A stretch of 64,000 nt of DNA. It comes from Plantactinospora sp. BC1 (GTDB lineage Bacteria; Actinomycetota; Actinomycetes; Mycobacteriales; Micromonosporaceae). Positions 42,870 to 51,124 of this stretch are shown here, one piece after another (position 1 is the first letter of the stretch; each line of letters begins with the position of its first letter). The position numbers were made by a program, and so were the translations under genes. The notes under the pieces are model-generated. The model was not told where the DNA came from. It saw nothing but the letters and a program-made list of their open reading frames with translations, and did no database searches. The stretch is taken from positions 1,860,001 through 1,924,000 of the forward strand of contig NZ_CP028158.1 in the NCBI RefSeq assembly GCF_003030345.1, read 5' to 3'.

Positions 42870-44393
42870 TCACCCGATCCGGAACGTGGCCCGTTCCCGG
42901 TCGACGCGGCGGTTGCCGGGCCGGCCGACGGTCAGCCGCCCGTTGCCGTCGTGCGTGACGTACCGGTCGGGGTCGTCGCCGAGCCGCAGCGACACCGCCC
43001 GCCGGTCGGCGAGCCCACGCACCTGCACGAAGCTCGCGGCGGCGGCGTACGCGTCGCTGTCCTCGTACGGGTCGACCCGCAGCACGGTGCCGTCGAGCCG
43101 GGCGTACCGGTCGGGGAAGTTGACCGACTGCACCGCCACCCGGCCCGGACCGGTGAACCCGGGCACGAGCCGGAACTGCGTGTCGGCGACCTCCCGCACC
43201 CCGTCCTCGACCCGGAGCAGATAGCCGAAGTGCCGGACGTACGCCTCCGGCGCGTCCAGCGGGGAGAACCGGAGCACCGGCCCGCCGTCCCCGACCGGCA
43301 CCCCGAAGCTGGGCGTACCGTCGGTGTTCCAGTACAGCCGCTGCACCCGGGTGTGCCGGTTCGGGTCGAAGAGCGGGTCGCCGGTGATGTCGCGGTAGTC
43401 CCGGGCGTGGTAGACGAGCACGTCCGTCTCGCCGTCCTCGGCCACGGTGAACGAGTTGTGCCCCGGGCCGTACCGGCGGGTGTTCTCGTTGGTGGCGAAG
43501 ACCGGCTGCGCCGACTTGGTCCAGGAGCGGGCGTCGAGCAGGTCGGCGTTCTCGTCGGCGGTGAGCAGCCCCATGCAGTAGCGGGCGTCGGTGGCGCTGG
43601 CCGAGAAGGTGACGAAGACCCGGCCGTTGCGGATCAGCACCGCCGGCCCCTCGTTGACCCGGAAGCCCTGCACCTCCCAGGGAAGCGTCGGCACGGCGAT
43701 CCGCACCGGGTCGCCCTGGATCGCCAGCGGGGAGGCCATCGCGGCGATGTAGAGGTTGCTGTTGGTGGCGATCCCCGGCTCGCTCTGCGCCCAGAGCAGG
43801 TAGCGGACCCCACGGTGCGCGAAGGTGGTGGCGTCCAGGGTGAAGGTGTCCCAGGCGGTGACGAGCTGACCGCGCAGCACCCAGCCGGCCGCCGTGCGGG
43901 GGTCGGACTCGGCGGACTCCAGCACGTAGGTCCGGATCCGGAACGGGTTGTCGGAGTCACCGGCGGCGAAGTAGATGTACCAGCGCCCGTCGATGTGGTG
44001 CAGCTCCGGCGCCCAGATGTAGCCACCCATCGGGCCGGCGGCCGGGCGTCGCCAGACGGTACGCTCCCGCGCGCTGGCCAGGCCGTCCAGCGTCGGCGCG
44101 CCGCGCACCACGATCCGGTCGTACTCCGGCACCGAGCCGGTCAGGTAGTACATGCCGCGTACCGGTCGGGTGACGAACGGGTCGGCGCGCTGGGCGACCA
44201 GCGGATTCCGGGTGGTCAGGCCGGTGCCGGCCGACCCGGCCCGGCGGTCGGCGCCGGGCGCCGGGCCGGTGTCGGGCGCCGCCCAGGCCGCGCCCCCGGT
44301 GGCCAGCGGCAGCGCGCCGGCCGCTCCGGCGACGACCAGGCCGCTCCCGGCCGCGTGCAGCAGTCCACGCCGGCTGACTCCGTCGGTGCTCAC
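42870..44393 (-). CDS. Secreted GH43-type glycosidase with C-terminal AbfB domain
   Basis: 507-residue exported enzyme. The N-terminus has a twin-arginine-like signal (SRRGLLHAAGSGLVVAGAAG, then an AWAA end). The GH43 five-bladed propeller shows RADPFVTRPVRGMYYLTGS (catalytic Asp), YIWAPELHHIDGRWYIYFA and RVNEGPAVLIRNGRVFVTFS (acid Glu), followed by YGPGHNSF. Residues about 400-507 look like an AbfB (CBM42) arabinose-binding domain (VQSVNFPDRYARLDGTVL and VTHDGNGRLTVG). GTG 44393 overlaps the stop of the upstream arabinofuranosidase. Activity is probably on arabinose side chains or arabinan. Confidence 0.85.
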   Translation of the reverse strand: MSTDGVSRRGLLHAAGSGLVVAGAAGALPLATGGAAWAAPDTGPAPGADRRAGSAGTGLTTRNPLVAQRADPFVTRPVRGMYYLTGSVPEYDRIVVRGAPTLDGLASARERTVWRRPAAGPMGGYIWAPELHHIDGRWYIYFAAGDSDNPFRIRTYVLESAESDPRTAAGWVLRGQLVTAWDTFTLDATTFAHRGVRYLLWAQSEPGIATNSNLYIAAMASPLAIQGDPVRIAVPTLPWEVQGFRVNEGPAVLIRNGRVFVTFSASATDARYCMGLLTADENADLLDARSWTKSAQPVFATNENTRRYGPGHNSFTVAEDGETDVLVYHARDYRDITGDPLFDPNRHTRVQRLYWNTDGTPSFGVPVGDGGPVLRFSPLDAPEAYVRHFGYLLRVEDGVREVADTQFRLVPGFTGPGRVAVQSVNFPDRYARLDGTVLRVDPYEDSDAYAAAASFVQVRGLADRRAVSLRLGDDPDRYVTHDGNGRLTVGRPGNRRVDRERATFRIG

Positions 44394-46963
44394 CGCGCCG
44401 TCCTCTCCGTTGCTCCGCTTCCGGGTGCTGTTTCCGTGACGCCGAGCCGGACGAAGGTCACCGAGTACGCCGGGAAGGTGTACGAGAAGGTGTTCCGGAC
44501 CCCGGTCAGCCGGGACTCGCGGGGCTGGATCGGCGTGAACGAGGCGGTGTTGACGTCGTCCGGCCCGCCGGTCAGGGTCGTCACCCGGGCGGTGGAGCCG
44601 ACCCGCACCCGCTCGCCGAGGTCGATCCGGGTCGCCGCCTCGGACGCCTGCGCGTTGACCACCTTCAGCACCAGCTCGCCGGTGGCCCGGTCCCGGGTGA
44701 CCACCTGACGGAACGGCTCGGCGACCCGGTCGTCGGTGAAGCTGCCCCACTCCTGCCCGTCCAGATAGAGGGTCACCGTCCGGTTCCGCACCGAGATCCG
44801 CAGGTCGTAGGCGCGGCCGGTCTCGACGCTGCCGGGCTTGGCGATCATCGTCTGCTTGCCGCCGCCGCTGGCCTTCTCCACCGCCGTCTGGGTGTTGTTC
44901 CAGCCGCCGACGTTCCACCAGTAGAAGTTGCCGGTGTCCCGGACCCCGAAGGCGACCAGGAAGCCCTCCCGGCCGGAGCGCTTGGTGGCGGTGACCCGCA
45001 GGTCGTAGTCGCGCCAGCCCGGGTCCCCGGCGGTCACCATGGTGTCCTCGGCGACCGCGTCGGACTGCACGTACGCACCGTCCACAACGGACCACGATCC
45101 CCGTCCGGTGGGGTGGCTCCACTGCGAGGCGCCGCCGGAGAAGTCGTCCCGGAGCAGGGTGGTGCCGTCGGCGGAGGTGACCGTGACGTCGTCGTACGCC
45201 GCACTGGTGGCCCAGGTCGACAGCCCCACCGCCCCGGTGATCGGTGCCGTGCTGGCCGGCGTCCCGGAGGCGCGGCTCGGCACCACCTCGTCGCCGACGT
45301 TGGTCATGAACAGCTTCTGCACCTGATAGCTCGCCGACGGCCAGGAGGTGTTGTTGTTGAACCAGATCAGGTCCGGCCGCCACTGCACGTAGTCCTCGTT
45401 GGCCAGCAGCGGCGCGTACGACGCCAACTTCACCACGTCGGCGTTGCGCTCCAGCCCGGTCATGTACGCCGCCTCGGCGAGCGCGTTGTAAAACCGGTTG
45501 TCCTGCGAGGCGTACTCGCCGAGGAAGACCTTCGGACCGTTGCGGTCGTAGGAGTCGTACCGGTCGTTGTGCTGGAGGAACCACTCGGGGCTGTTGTAGT
45601 AGTGCTCGTCGACCATCTCGACCCCGGCATCCCGGTTGAGCTGCCAGAGCCGGTCGAAGGTGCCGCCCGCGTCGTCCGGCCCGGAGTTGCTGATCACGGT
45701 GATCTCCGGGTACGCGGCCTCGATCGCCGCCCGGAACTGCTGGAAGCGGGCGAAGAACTCGTCCGGCAGGTTCTCCTCGTTGCCCACCCCGAGGTGGGTC
45801 AGTCCGAACGGCGCCGGGTGGCCCATCCGGGCCCGCAGGCCGCCCCACTGCGAGGTCGCCGGGCCGTTGGCGAACTCGATCAGGTCCAGGGTGTCCTGGA
45901 TGTGCCGGCGCAGCAGTTCCGGGTCGTCGGTGGCCCGGTTCTGCCCGCAGCCGGTGACCAGCGCCGGCACCACGGGCAGCGGCATCGCGCCGATGTCCTC
46001 GGCGAACTGGAAGTACTCGTAGTAGCCGAGGCCGTAGGACTGGTTGTAGCCCCAGAAGTTGGCGTTGGTGGCCCGCTCCTCGACCGGCCCGACGGTGTCC
46101 TTCCACTGGTAGGAGCGCTGCCGGGGGTAGTCGGGCGCCGTGTAGCCGTAGTGGCTGCCGGTGTTGACCAGGCAGCCGCCGGGGAAGCGCAGGAAGCCGG
46201 GGCGCAGCGCGGCGACCTTCTCGGCCAGGTCCCGGCGCATCCCGTTCGGCCGGCCCTTGAAGGTGTCCCGGGGGAAGAGCGAGACCATGTCGAGGCGTAC
46301 GGTGCCGCCGCCGGTCCCGGTCACCGCCAGCCGGCCGGTACCGCTGGTCGCGGTGGCCCGGAAACTGCCGGTGTACTTCGTCCAGCCGTCGCCCCGGACC
46401 ACGATCCGCAGCGGTGCGGCGAGGTCGGCGCCGGCCGGGTCGGTGAGCCGGACGGTCAGCGGGGTGCCGGCGGCGGCGCCGGTGCGGGCCCAGAGCGAGA
46501 AGTCGTACCAGCGCTGCCGGTCGAGCCGGATGCCGGAGTTGTAGCCGGCGTTGACCACGCCGTAGCCCTGTCCACCGGCCGGCAGGTCCAGCCGCAGGTA
46601 GCGGCGGTTGCGCTCGTTGAGTCGTCCGGCGTCGTCGACCACCGCGACGGTGCCCCGGACCCCGTCCGGCGCGGTCGGGGCCCACGAGGTCATCCCGGTG
46701 TACGCGGCGTTGTCCGCCGGGTCGTACTCGAAGGAGCGGTTCTGCACGAGTTCGGCGTAGAGCCCGCCGTCGGCAGCCCGGTTGATGTCCTCGAAGAAGA
46801 CCCCGTACATGGTGTCGGCGATCGCCGGACCGGTGCCGGCGGCGTCGACCTCGACGGTGTAGTCGGTGCTGGGCGCGGCCGAGGCGGCGGCGGGGACGGT
46901 GCCGAGCACACCGGTCAGCACCAGGGCGCCCGCGAGGGCGCGGGTCGGGCGGGATCGGGACAT
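44390..46963 (-). CDS. Secreted GH51-type alpha-L-arabinofuranosidase
   Basis: 857-residue exported enzyme. Signal peptide RALAGALVLTGVLGTVPAAASA. GH51 landmarks: YGVFFEDINRAADGGLYAELVQNRSFE, a catalytic acid/base in THLGVGNEENLPDEFF (the Glu after Asn), and a nucleophile in KVFLGEYASQDNRF. An N-terminal carbohydrate-binding-like part follows the first motif. A LamG-like insert of about 165 residues (roughly 584-748, LLRDDFSGGASQWSHPTGRG and YDLRISVRNRTVTLYLDGQEW) splits the C-terminal beta domain. ATG 46963 follows GGAGGA. It is co-transcribed with the GH43 gene (GTGA overlap). Confidence 0.87.
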   Translation of the reverse strand: MSRSRPTRALAGALVLTGVLGTVPAAASAAPSTDYTVEVDAAGTGPAIADTMYGVFFEDINRAADGGLYAELVQNRSFEYDPADNAAYTGMTSWAPTAPDGVRGTVAVVDDAGRLNERNRRYLRLDLPAGGQGYGVVNAGYNSGIRLDRQRWYDFSLWARTGAAAGTPLTVRLTDPAGADLAAPLRIVVRGDGWTKYTGSFRATATSGTGRLAVTGTGGGTVRLDMVSLFPRDTFKGRPNGMRRDLAEKVAALRPGFLRFPGGCLVNTGSHYGYTAPDYPRQRSYQWKDTVGPVEERATNANFWGYNQSYGLGYYEYFQFAEDIGAMPLPVVPALVTGCGQNRATDDPELLRRHIQDTLDLIEFANGPATSQWGGLRARMGHPAPFGLTHLGVGNEENLPDEFFARFQQFRAAIEAAYPEITVISNSGPDDAGGTFDRLWQLNRDAGVEMVDEHYYNSPEWFLQHNDRYDSYDRNGPKVFLGEYASQDNRFYNALAEAAYMTGLERNADVVKLASYAPLLANEDYVQWRPDLIWFNNNTSWPSASYQVQKLFMTNVGDEVVPSRASGTPASTAPITGAVGLSTWATSAAYDDVTVTSADGTTLLRDDFSGGASQWSHPTGRGSWSVVDGAYVQSDAVAEDTMVTAGDPGWRDYDLRVTATKRSGREGFLVAFGVRDTGNFYWWNVGGWNNTQTAVEKASGGGKQTMIAKPGSVETGRAYDLRISVRNRTVTLYLDGQEWGSFTDDRVAEPFRQVVTRDRATGELVLKVVNAQASEAATRIDLGERVRVGSTARVTTLTGGPDDVNTASFTPIQPRESRLTGVRNTFSYTFPAYSVTFVRLGVTETAPGSGATERTAR

Positions 46964-47029
46964 CGCTCCTCCGTCCGTTGCCGGTCGGCCCGGTAGCCGC
47001 CCGCTGCGCCGAAGCGGTAGGTGGCGCGG

Positions 47030-47067
47030 ATGAGCGTTAACATAGATAGATCGACATTCGGTGTCAA
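47030..47067 (-). promoter_or_regulatory. Promoter and LacI-like operator of the arabinan operon
   Basis: On the minus strand TTGACA (47067-47062) and TATGTT (47044-47039) are spaced 17 bases apart. The predicted start near 47032 gives a leader of about 68 bases to the GH51 ATG. An imperfect dyad, ATGAGCGTTAACAT (47030-47043), lies on the -10 and start site, and a related GTTAGCGTTCACA lies upstream near 47097-47109. Two copies fit a repressor site. The rest of the 378-base gap holds only the repeat array at 47184-47341. Confidence 0.65.
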
Positions 47068-47183
47068 CCCTGGGCCGATCCACACCCGACGAACCGGTTA
47101 GCGTTCACACCACTGGCACCAGCCGACCCCGACCCGCCGTTCGGAGGTGGCCGGCCGCGGACCGGCGACCGACACGGCCCGAC

Positions 47184-47366
47184 TCAGGCCGGGACGGGGG
47201 TGAACCCGAACCCGTCAGGCCGGGACCGGGTTGACCCGATCAGGCGGGACCGAGGTGAGCCCGATCAGACCGGTGCCGAGGTGAGCCCGATCAGACCGGG
47301 ACGGAGGTGCACCCGATCATGCCGGGACCGAGGTGAGCCGATCATGCCGGGACCGGGGTGAACCGG
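47184..47366. repeat. Tandem 25-26 bp copies of the phosphatase gene 3' end
   Basis: Seven degenerate units start at 47184, 47215, 47240, 47265, 47291, 47317 and 47342, with consensus TCAGGCCGGGACCGAGGTGA plus GCCCGA. Each begins with TCA, a stop on the minus strand. The unit at 47342 is the true end and stop of the phosphatase gene, so six further copies of the gene terminus trail it. Unit lengths of 25-26 (31 for the outermost) are not multiples of three. Confidence 0.85.
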
Positions 47367-47782
47367 GCGACGTAGCGGCGCTGCCACGGCGTCTCGACCG
47401 CACCCCTGGCGTAGTGCTGGCGGACGAAGGCGACCGCCTGCTCGGCCGGCAGGCCGTCGAGGACGGCGAGGCAGGCCAGCGCGGTGCCGGTGCGACCCTT
47501 GCCGCCGCCGCAGGCGAACTCGACACGTTCCTCCGCCGACCGCTCCCAGGCCTGCCGGAGCGCGGCCCGGAAGTCGGCGTCGTCGCGGGGCAGCCAGAAG
47601 TCCGGCCAACGCACCCACCGGCTCTGCCAGGGGATCTCCGTCGGCGGGCGGCCGAGCAGGTACACACCGAACGTCGGTACCGGTCCGGACGGCAGTGGGT
47701 GGCGCAGGCCACGACCCCGCACCAGTCGCCCCGACGGCAGCCGCAGCACACCGGGGTCGGAAGACGGCCAGGAATCGGTCAT
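47342..47782 (-). CDS. Tyrosine/dual-specificity phosphatase-like protein
   Basis: 146-residue protein. The signature loop is RVEFACGGGKGRTGTALACL, with Cys91 and Arg97 spaced as in the C-x5-R active site of protein tyrosine phosphatases. The His normally before the Cys is Ala. WPDFWLPRDDADF could hold the general-acid Asp. Length fits compact actinobacterial PTP-like proteins. The substrate could be phosphotyrosine, a phosphoinositide or a nucleotide; none can be told here. The C-terminus (RFTPVPA and stop) is encoded within the first unit of the tandem repeat. Confidence 0.78.
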   Translation of the reverse strand: MTDSWPSSDPGVLRLPSGRLVRGRGLRHPLPSGPVPTFGVYLLGRPPTEIPWQSRWVRWPDFWLPRDDADFRAALRQAWERSAEERVEFACGGGKGRTGTALACLAVLDGLPAEQAVAFVRQHYARGAVETPWQRRYVARFTPVPA

Positions 47783-47900
47783 TCCGGCAGTCTAGGTCAG
47801 CACGCCCCCGGCCACCGTCCGGTACGCCGAGGTGCTGGTACGCCCGCCGGAGCCCGCGTCGGGTCGAGACACTGACCCCGGCCCGGCCGGCGGGAGCGCC

Positions 47901-47939
47901 GCCCCCGTCCCGTCGTCGATCGGGCGCCGGGACGGGGGC
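47901..47939 (-). terminator. Hairpin terminator after the sugar dehydrogenase
   Basis: GCCCCCGTCCCG (47901-47912) and CGGGACGGGGGC (47928-47939) form a perfect 12-bp stem with a 15-base loop, about 12 bases beyond the stop codon at 47952. Confidence 0.7.
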
Positions 47940-47951
47940 GCTACCGCAGGA

Positions 47952-50051
47952 TCAGCCGGCGGGTGTGCCCCGGACCGTCAGGTCACGCAGCCGGCCGACG
48001 TTGTCGAACGAGCCGAAGCCGACCCGGCCGGAGCCGAAACTGCTGTCCGCGGCCGTCATCAGCGGATCCCGGGAGCCGTCGAGATAGACCGCGATCTCAC
48101 CGCTCGCCGGCCGGTGCACCAGCCGCACCCGGTGCCAGCGGTCGTCGGTGATCGCCGGGGCCGCCCCCTCGGAGCGCCCGTTCCACTGGTGGTCGATCCG
48201 TTCCCGGTCGGCGTTGTCCACCTTGAAGATTCCGTTGTGCGGATAGATCGTGTTGTCGGTGGAGAGGTGTGCGTAGTAGAACTCCGCGTCCGACCGCCAG
48301 CCGAACACGATGATCACGTCCCGGTTGGTCTCCTCGACCGGCGTGTCGAGGCGTACCTCCGCGTTGATCTCCACCGCGCCGAACTCGGGCCCGGCGGTCA
48401 GCACCGCGTACTCGTAGGGGCGGCGCGGGCCGGGGCGCTGGGCGCCCGCCTCGGCGAGGACCACCTGGCTGCCGGTGAACCGCCACTTCTCCGGGGTGAC
48501 CGGTGCCCAGTTGGTCGCCCGCATGGTGTCCCGGACCCGGGTGGTGCCGACCGGTCCACCGGCGTACTCCCGGGTGCCGGTGACCTTCCAGATCTTCCCG
48601 TTGGCCTTGGCGAGGAGATACAGCTCGCCCTGTGCGTCGGTGCCGAACCGCAGGTCCACCCGGTTCGGGTCGCCCGGTGCACCCGGACCGGAGAGGTCCT
48701 GCATCCGCACCGGAGTGCCGGCCGCGTCGAAGAGGGCGAGCCGGTGGATCGGCGCCGGGTCGGCACCCCGCCGCATCTGGTCGACCTCGGTGTAGAGCAC
48801 CCGGCCGTCGACGAGGTCGCCGAAGACGTACCTGCCGCGCAGCGCGGGTACGTCCCGGCCCCGGTAGACGAAACCGCCGGCCACCGCGACGCCGATGTCC
48901 GAGGTGCAGTCCCAGCCCGGCGCCGGTTCGTGGTCGTAGGCGGCGACCGGGTACGTGTAGCCGAAGCTCGCGTCGTCCGGCGGCAGCGGGAAGATCCGGT
49001 CACACGGGTCGGCCGGCGTCCGGTCGAAGACGAAGGCGCCCTCGCGCTCGCTCCAGCCGAAGTTGTCGCCGGCCCGCACCTCGTAGATCGCCTCGATGGC
49101 GTGCTCGCCGATGTGCCCGAGATACATCCGGCCGGTGGCCCGGTCCCAACTGAACCGGTGCGGGTCGCGCATCCCGAGCGCGTAGATCTCGCCGAGCGCG
49201 CCGGCCCGACCGACGAACGGGTTCGACGGCGGGATGCCGTACCTCCCGTTCGGGGCGTTGCTGCCGGCCGGGTCGATCCGGAGCAGCTTGCCGTGCGGCA
49301 TCGCCAGGTTCTGCGGGTCGGTGTTGCGTACCCCGACACCGCCGTCACCGGCGGCGATGTAGAGCAGGCCGTAGTCGGCGTCGCCGCGCCGGGCGGTCGG
49401 GTTGAAGTTGATCTCCTGGATGCCGTGCACCCGACCGCCGAAGCCGATCCGCAGCACCTCGCGCCGGCTGCCGGCGAAGGTGTCGGCGGCCGGGTCGGTG
49501 GCGGTCCACTCGGTGATGATGCCGTGGAAGACGGTCTCCGGCTGGCTGTAGTCCGGCACCACCGTCGTCGACGGAGCCGACTCGGTGTGCACCGTGTAGA
49601 ACCGGCCGTTGCGCCCGAAGTCAGGGTGGAAGGCGACGTACCCGAAGCCCTGGCCGAGGCCCTGGCCGGAGAAGAAGCGCGGCGCGAAGGTGCCGGCCAC
49701 GTCGAGGTAGACGTGTGGCACGCCGTTCTCGACCAGATAGAGGCTGCCGTTGAGGTCGGGTACCGCCCGCCGGCCCGATCCGTCCGGCAGCTCCATGATG
49801 GTGTTGATCCGGGCCTGCCGCATCAACCGCCGATCCGTGGGTGCGGGCGTCGGCTCCGACTTCGGAAACGCCGCGTACTCGGTCAGGACCAGCCCGAGCC
49901 GCGACTGGATCTGCTGTTCGGGTACGGGATCGTAGACCGCGTCCGCGGCCCGGGCCGGTGCCGCACCGACCAGAGTGGAGAGAACGACGGCGGCGGCGGC
50001 GAGCGAGGCGGTGCCGAGCGGTCTGCGGAGCCGACGGGTGGAAGTACGCAC
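47952..50051 (-). CDS. Secreted GSDH/PQQ-type sugar dehydrogenase with LamG-like C-terminus
   Basis: 699-residue exported protein. Signal peptide LGTASLAAAAVVLSTLVGAAPARA. The propeller of the glucose/sorbosone dehydrogenase family is seen in GYVAFHPDFGRNGRFYTVH, DYGLLYIAAGDGGVGV, AMPHGKLLRIDPAGS and GMRDPHRFSWD. This family uses PQQ or a related cofactor to oxidise aldoses or other alcohols. Residues from about 510 form a second domain resembling LamG/3-keto-disaccharide hydrolase (VHRPASGEIAVYLDGSRDP). The start is GTG 50051. It is 45 bases downstream of the LamG-like gene and shares its transcript. Confidence 0.8.
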   Translation of the reverse strand: MRTSTRRLRRPLGTASLAAAAVVLSTLVGAAPARAADAVYDPVPEQQIQSRLGLVLTEYAAFPKSEPTPAPTDRRLMRQARINTIMELPDGSGRRAVPDLNGSLYLVENGVPHVYLDVAGTFAPRFFSGQGLGQGFGYVAFHPDFGRNGRFYTVHTESAPSTTVVPDYSQPETVFHGIITEWTATDPAADTFAGSRREVLRIGFGGRVHGIQEINFNPTARRGDADYGLLYIAAGDGGVGVRNTDPQNLAMPHGKLLRIDPAGSNAPNGRYGIPPSNPFVGRAGALGEIYALGMRDPHRFSWDRATGRMYLGHIGEHAIEAIYEVRAGDNFGWSEREGAFVFDRTPADPCDRIFPLPPDDASFGYTYPVAAYDHEPAPGWDCTSDIGVAVAGGFVYRGRDVPALRGRYVFGDLVDGRVLYTEVDQMRRGADPAPIHRLALFDAAGTPVRMQDLSGPGAPGDPNRVDLRFGTDAQGELYLLAKANGKIWKVTGTREYAGGPVGTTRVRDTMRATNWAPVTPEKWRFTGSQVVLAEAGAQRPGPRRPYEYAVLTAGPEFGAVEINAEVRLDTPVEETNRDVIIVFGWRSDAEFYYAHLSTDNTIYPHNGIFKVDNADRERIDHQWNGRSEGAAPAITDDRWHRVRLVHRPASGEIAVYLDGSRDPLMTAADSSFGSGRVGFGSFDNVGRLRDLTVRGTPAG

Positions 50052-50096
50052 GCGGGGTCACTCCGTTCTCGGGAGGGAACTTCGGCGGATGGGGGG

Positions 50097-51062
50097 TCAA
50101 CGTCCTCCGGTCACGTGGCGGTACTGCTTCTCGACCTGACGTGCGGAGACGACACGGTCGAGGAACATCAGCGAGTCCATCCGGCAGTCGCAGGGATTCT
50201 GCTCCCGGGTGTCCTGCGGGAAACTGCCGCCGATCTTGATGCCCCGGGGGTCGGTGGCGCTGCTGCGGTGCCGCCCCGGGCCGGCGACCTGCCACGGGTC
50301 GTCGGTCCGGGTGTAGAAGCCGTCGAGCGGCCGGCCGTTGCGATAGAGCGCCATACTGCCGTCGGTGAAGTCGAAGGTGGCGGCGAGGAAGACCCACTCG
50401 CCGACCGGCAGCAGGGTCCGCCAGTCCGCCGCCGCCGCGAAGGTCTGCGACTCGCCGCCGTCCAGCCGCCGGCCGAGGGCGACCAGCCGCAGTTCGCCGT
50501 CGACGGTGATGAGTTCGAGCAGCGCCCGGACGGCGTGCCCGTCCGAGTCGCCGGTGAGTACCCCGGCCAGCCCGACCGCGTTGAACCGGTCGCCGGGGTC
50601 GGCGGTGTTGGAGTTCGGCGCCGGCCCGTCGCCGAGCATCTTGAACCAGCCCAGCACGCTCGCCCCGGCGGCGCCGTTGAAGGCGTGCAGGCTGGGCAGC
50701 CCGGTCGGCGCGTAGACGCCGGCCTTCCAGTCGTCGTTGCCGGCGGTGCCCGGGTCGACCTGCCGGGTCTGCACCGCCCGGCCACTGCCCCGGTGGGCCC
50801 GGTCCGGCACCCGCATCGCGGCGCCCCCGTTGACCAGGTCGAGGGTGGTGTCGGAACGGCCGAGGTCCCGCTCCCGGGCCGGGTCGCCGCGCAGCGGGTG
50901 GTCGAAGTCGTAGTGCGCGACGAGCCGGTACCGCAGTTCGGGGTGGACGGCACGGTGGCGGTCGCCGTACCCCTGGGCCGGTGTCGCCGTGCCGGTCGCG
51001 ACCAGCAGCGCGGCCAGCAGGGCGGCGGCGCCGGCCACGGCGGTACGTCTGGGTCTCGACAT
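50097..51062 (-). CDS. Secreted LamG-like (jelly-roll) protein
   Basis: 321-residue exported protein from ATG 51062 (GAGAGGTG upstream). Signal peptide TAVAGAAALLAALLVATGTATPAQG. The mature part is a concanavalin-like fold: LVAHYDFDHPLRGDPARERD, LPVGEWVFLAATFDFTDGSM, YRNGRPLDGF and a closing IKIGGSFPQ. The C-terminal CDCRMDSLMFLDRVVSARQV matches the end of LamG modules. No catalytic residues are apparent, so carbohydrate or glycan binding is likely. It precedes the sugar dehydrogenase in one transcription unit. Confidence 0.72.
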   Translation of the reverse strand: MSRPRRTAVAGAAALLAALLVATGTATPAQGYGDRHRAVHPELRYRLVAHYDFDHPLRGDPARERDLGRSDTTLDLVNGGAAMRVPDRAHRGSGRAVQTRQVDPGTAGNDDWKAGVYAPTGLPSLHAFNGAAGASVLGWFKMLGDGPAPNSNTADPGDRFNAVGLAGVLTGDSDGHAVRALLELITVDGELRLVALGRRLDGGESQTFAAAADWRTLLPVGEWVFLAATFDFTDGSMALYRNGRPLDGFYTRTDDPWQVAGPGRHRSSATDPRGIKIGGSFPQDTREQNPCDCRMDSLMFLDRVVSARQVEKQYRHVTGGR

Positions 51063-51124
51063 CGGGTACACCTCTCTCTGCGTCGCGGCGAGGTGGCGCC
51101 GGGCGGGTCGATGTCGCGCCGGCC

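Noticed and set aside
44394..46685. N-terminal extension of the GH43 frame back to 46685
   Set aside because: The extension is the shadow of the GH51 gene. GTG 44393 overlaps the GH51 stop and starts a proper Tat-type signal peptide.
47184..47366. Possible CRISPR array or iteron origin
   Set aside because: There are no spacers, units vary at several positions, and no replication gene is near. The units match the end of the phosphatase gene.
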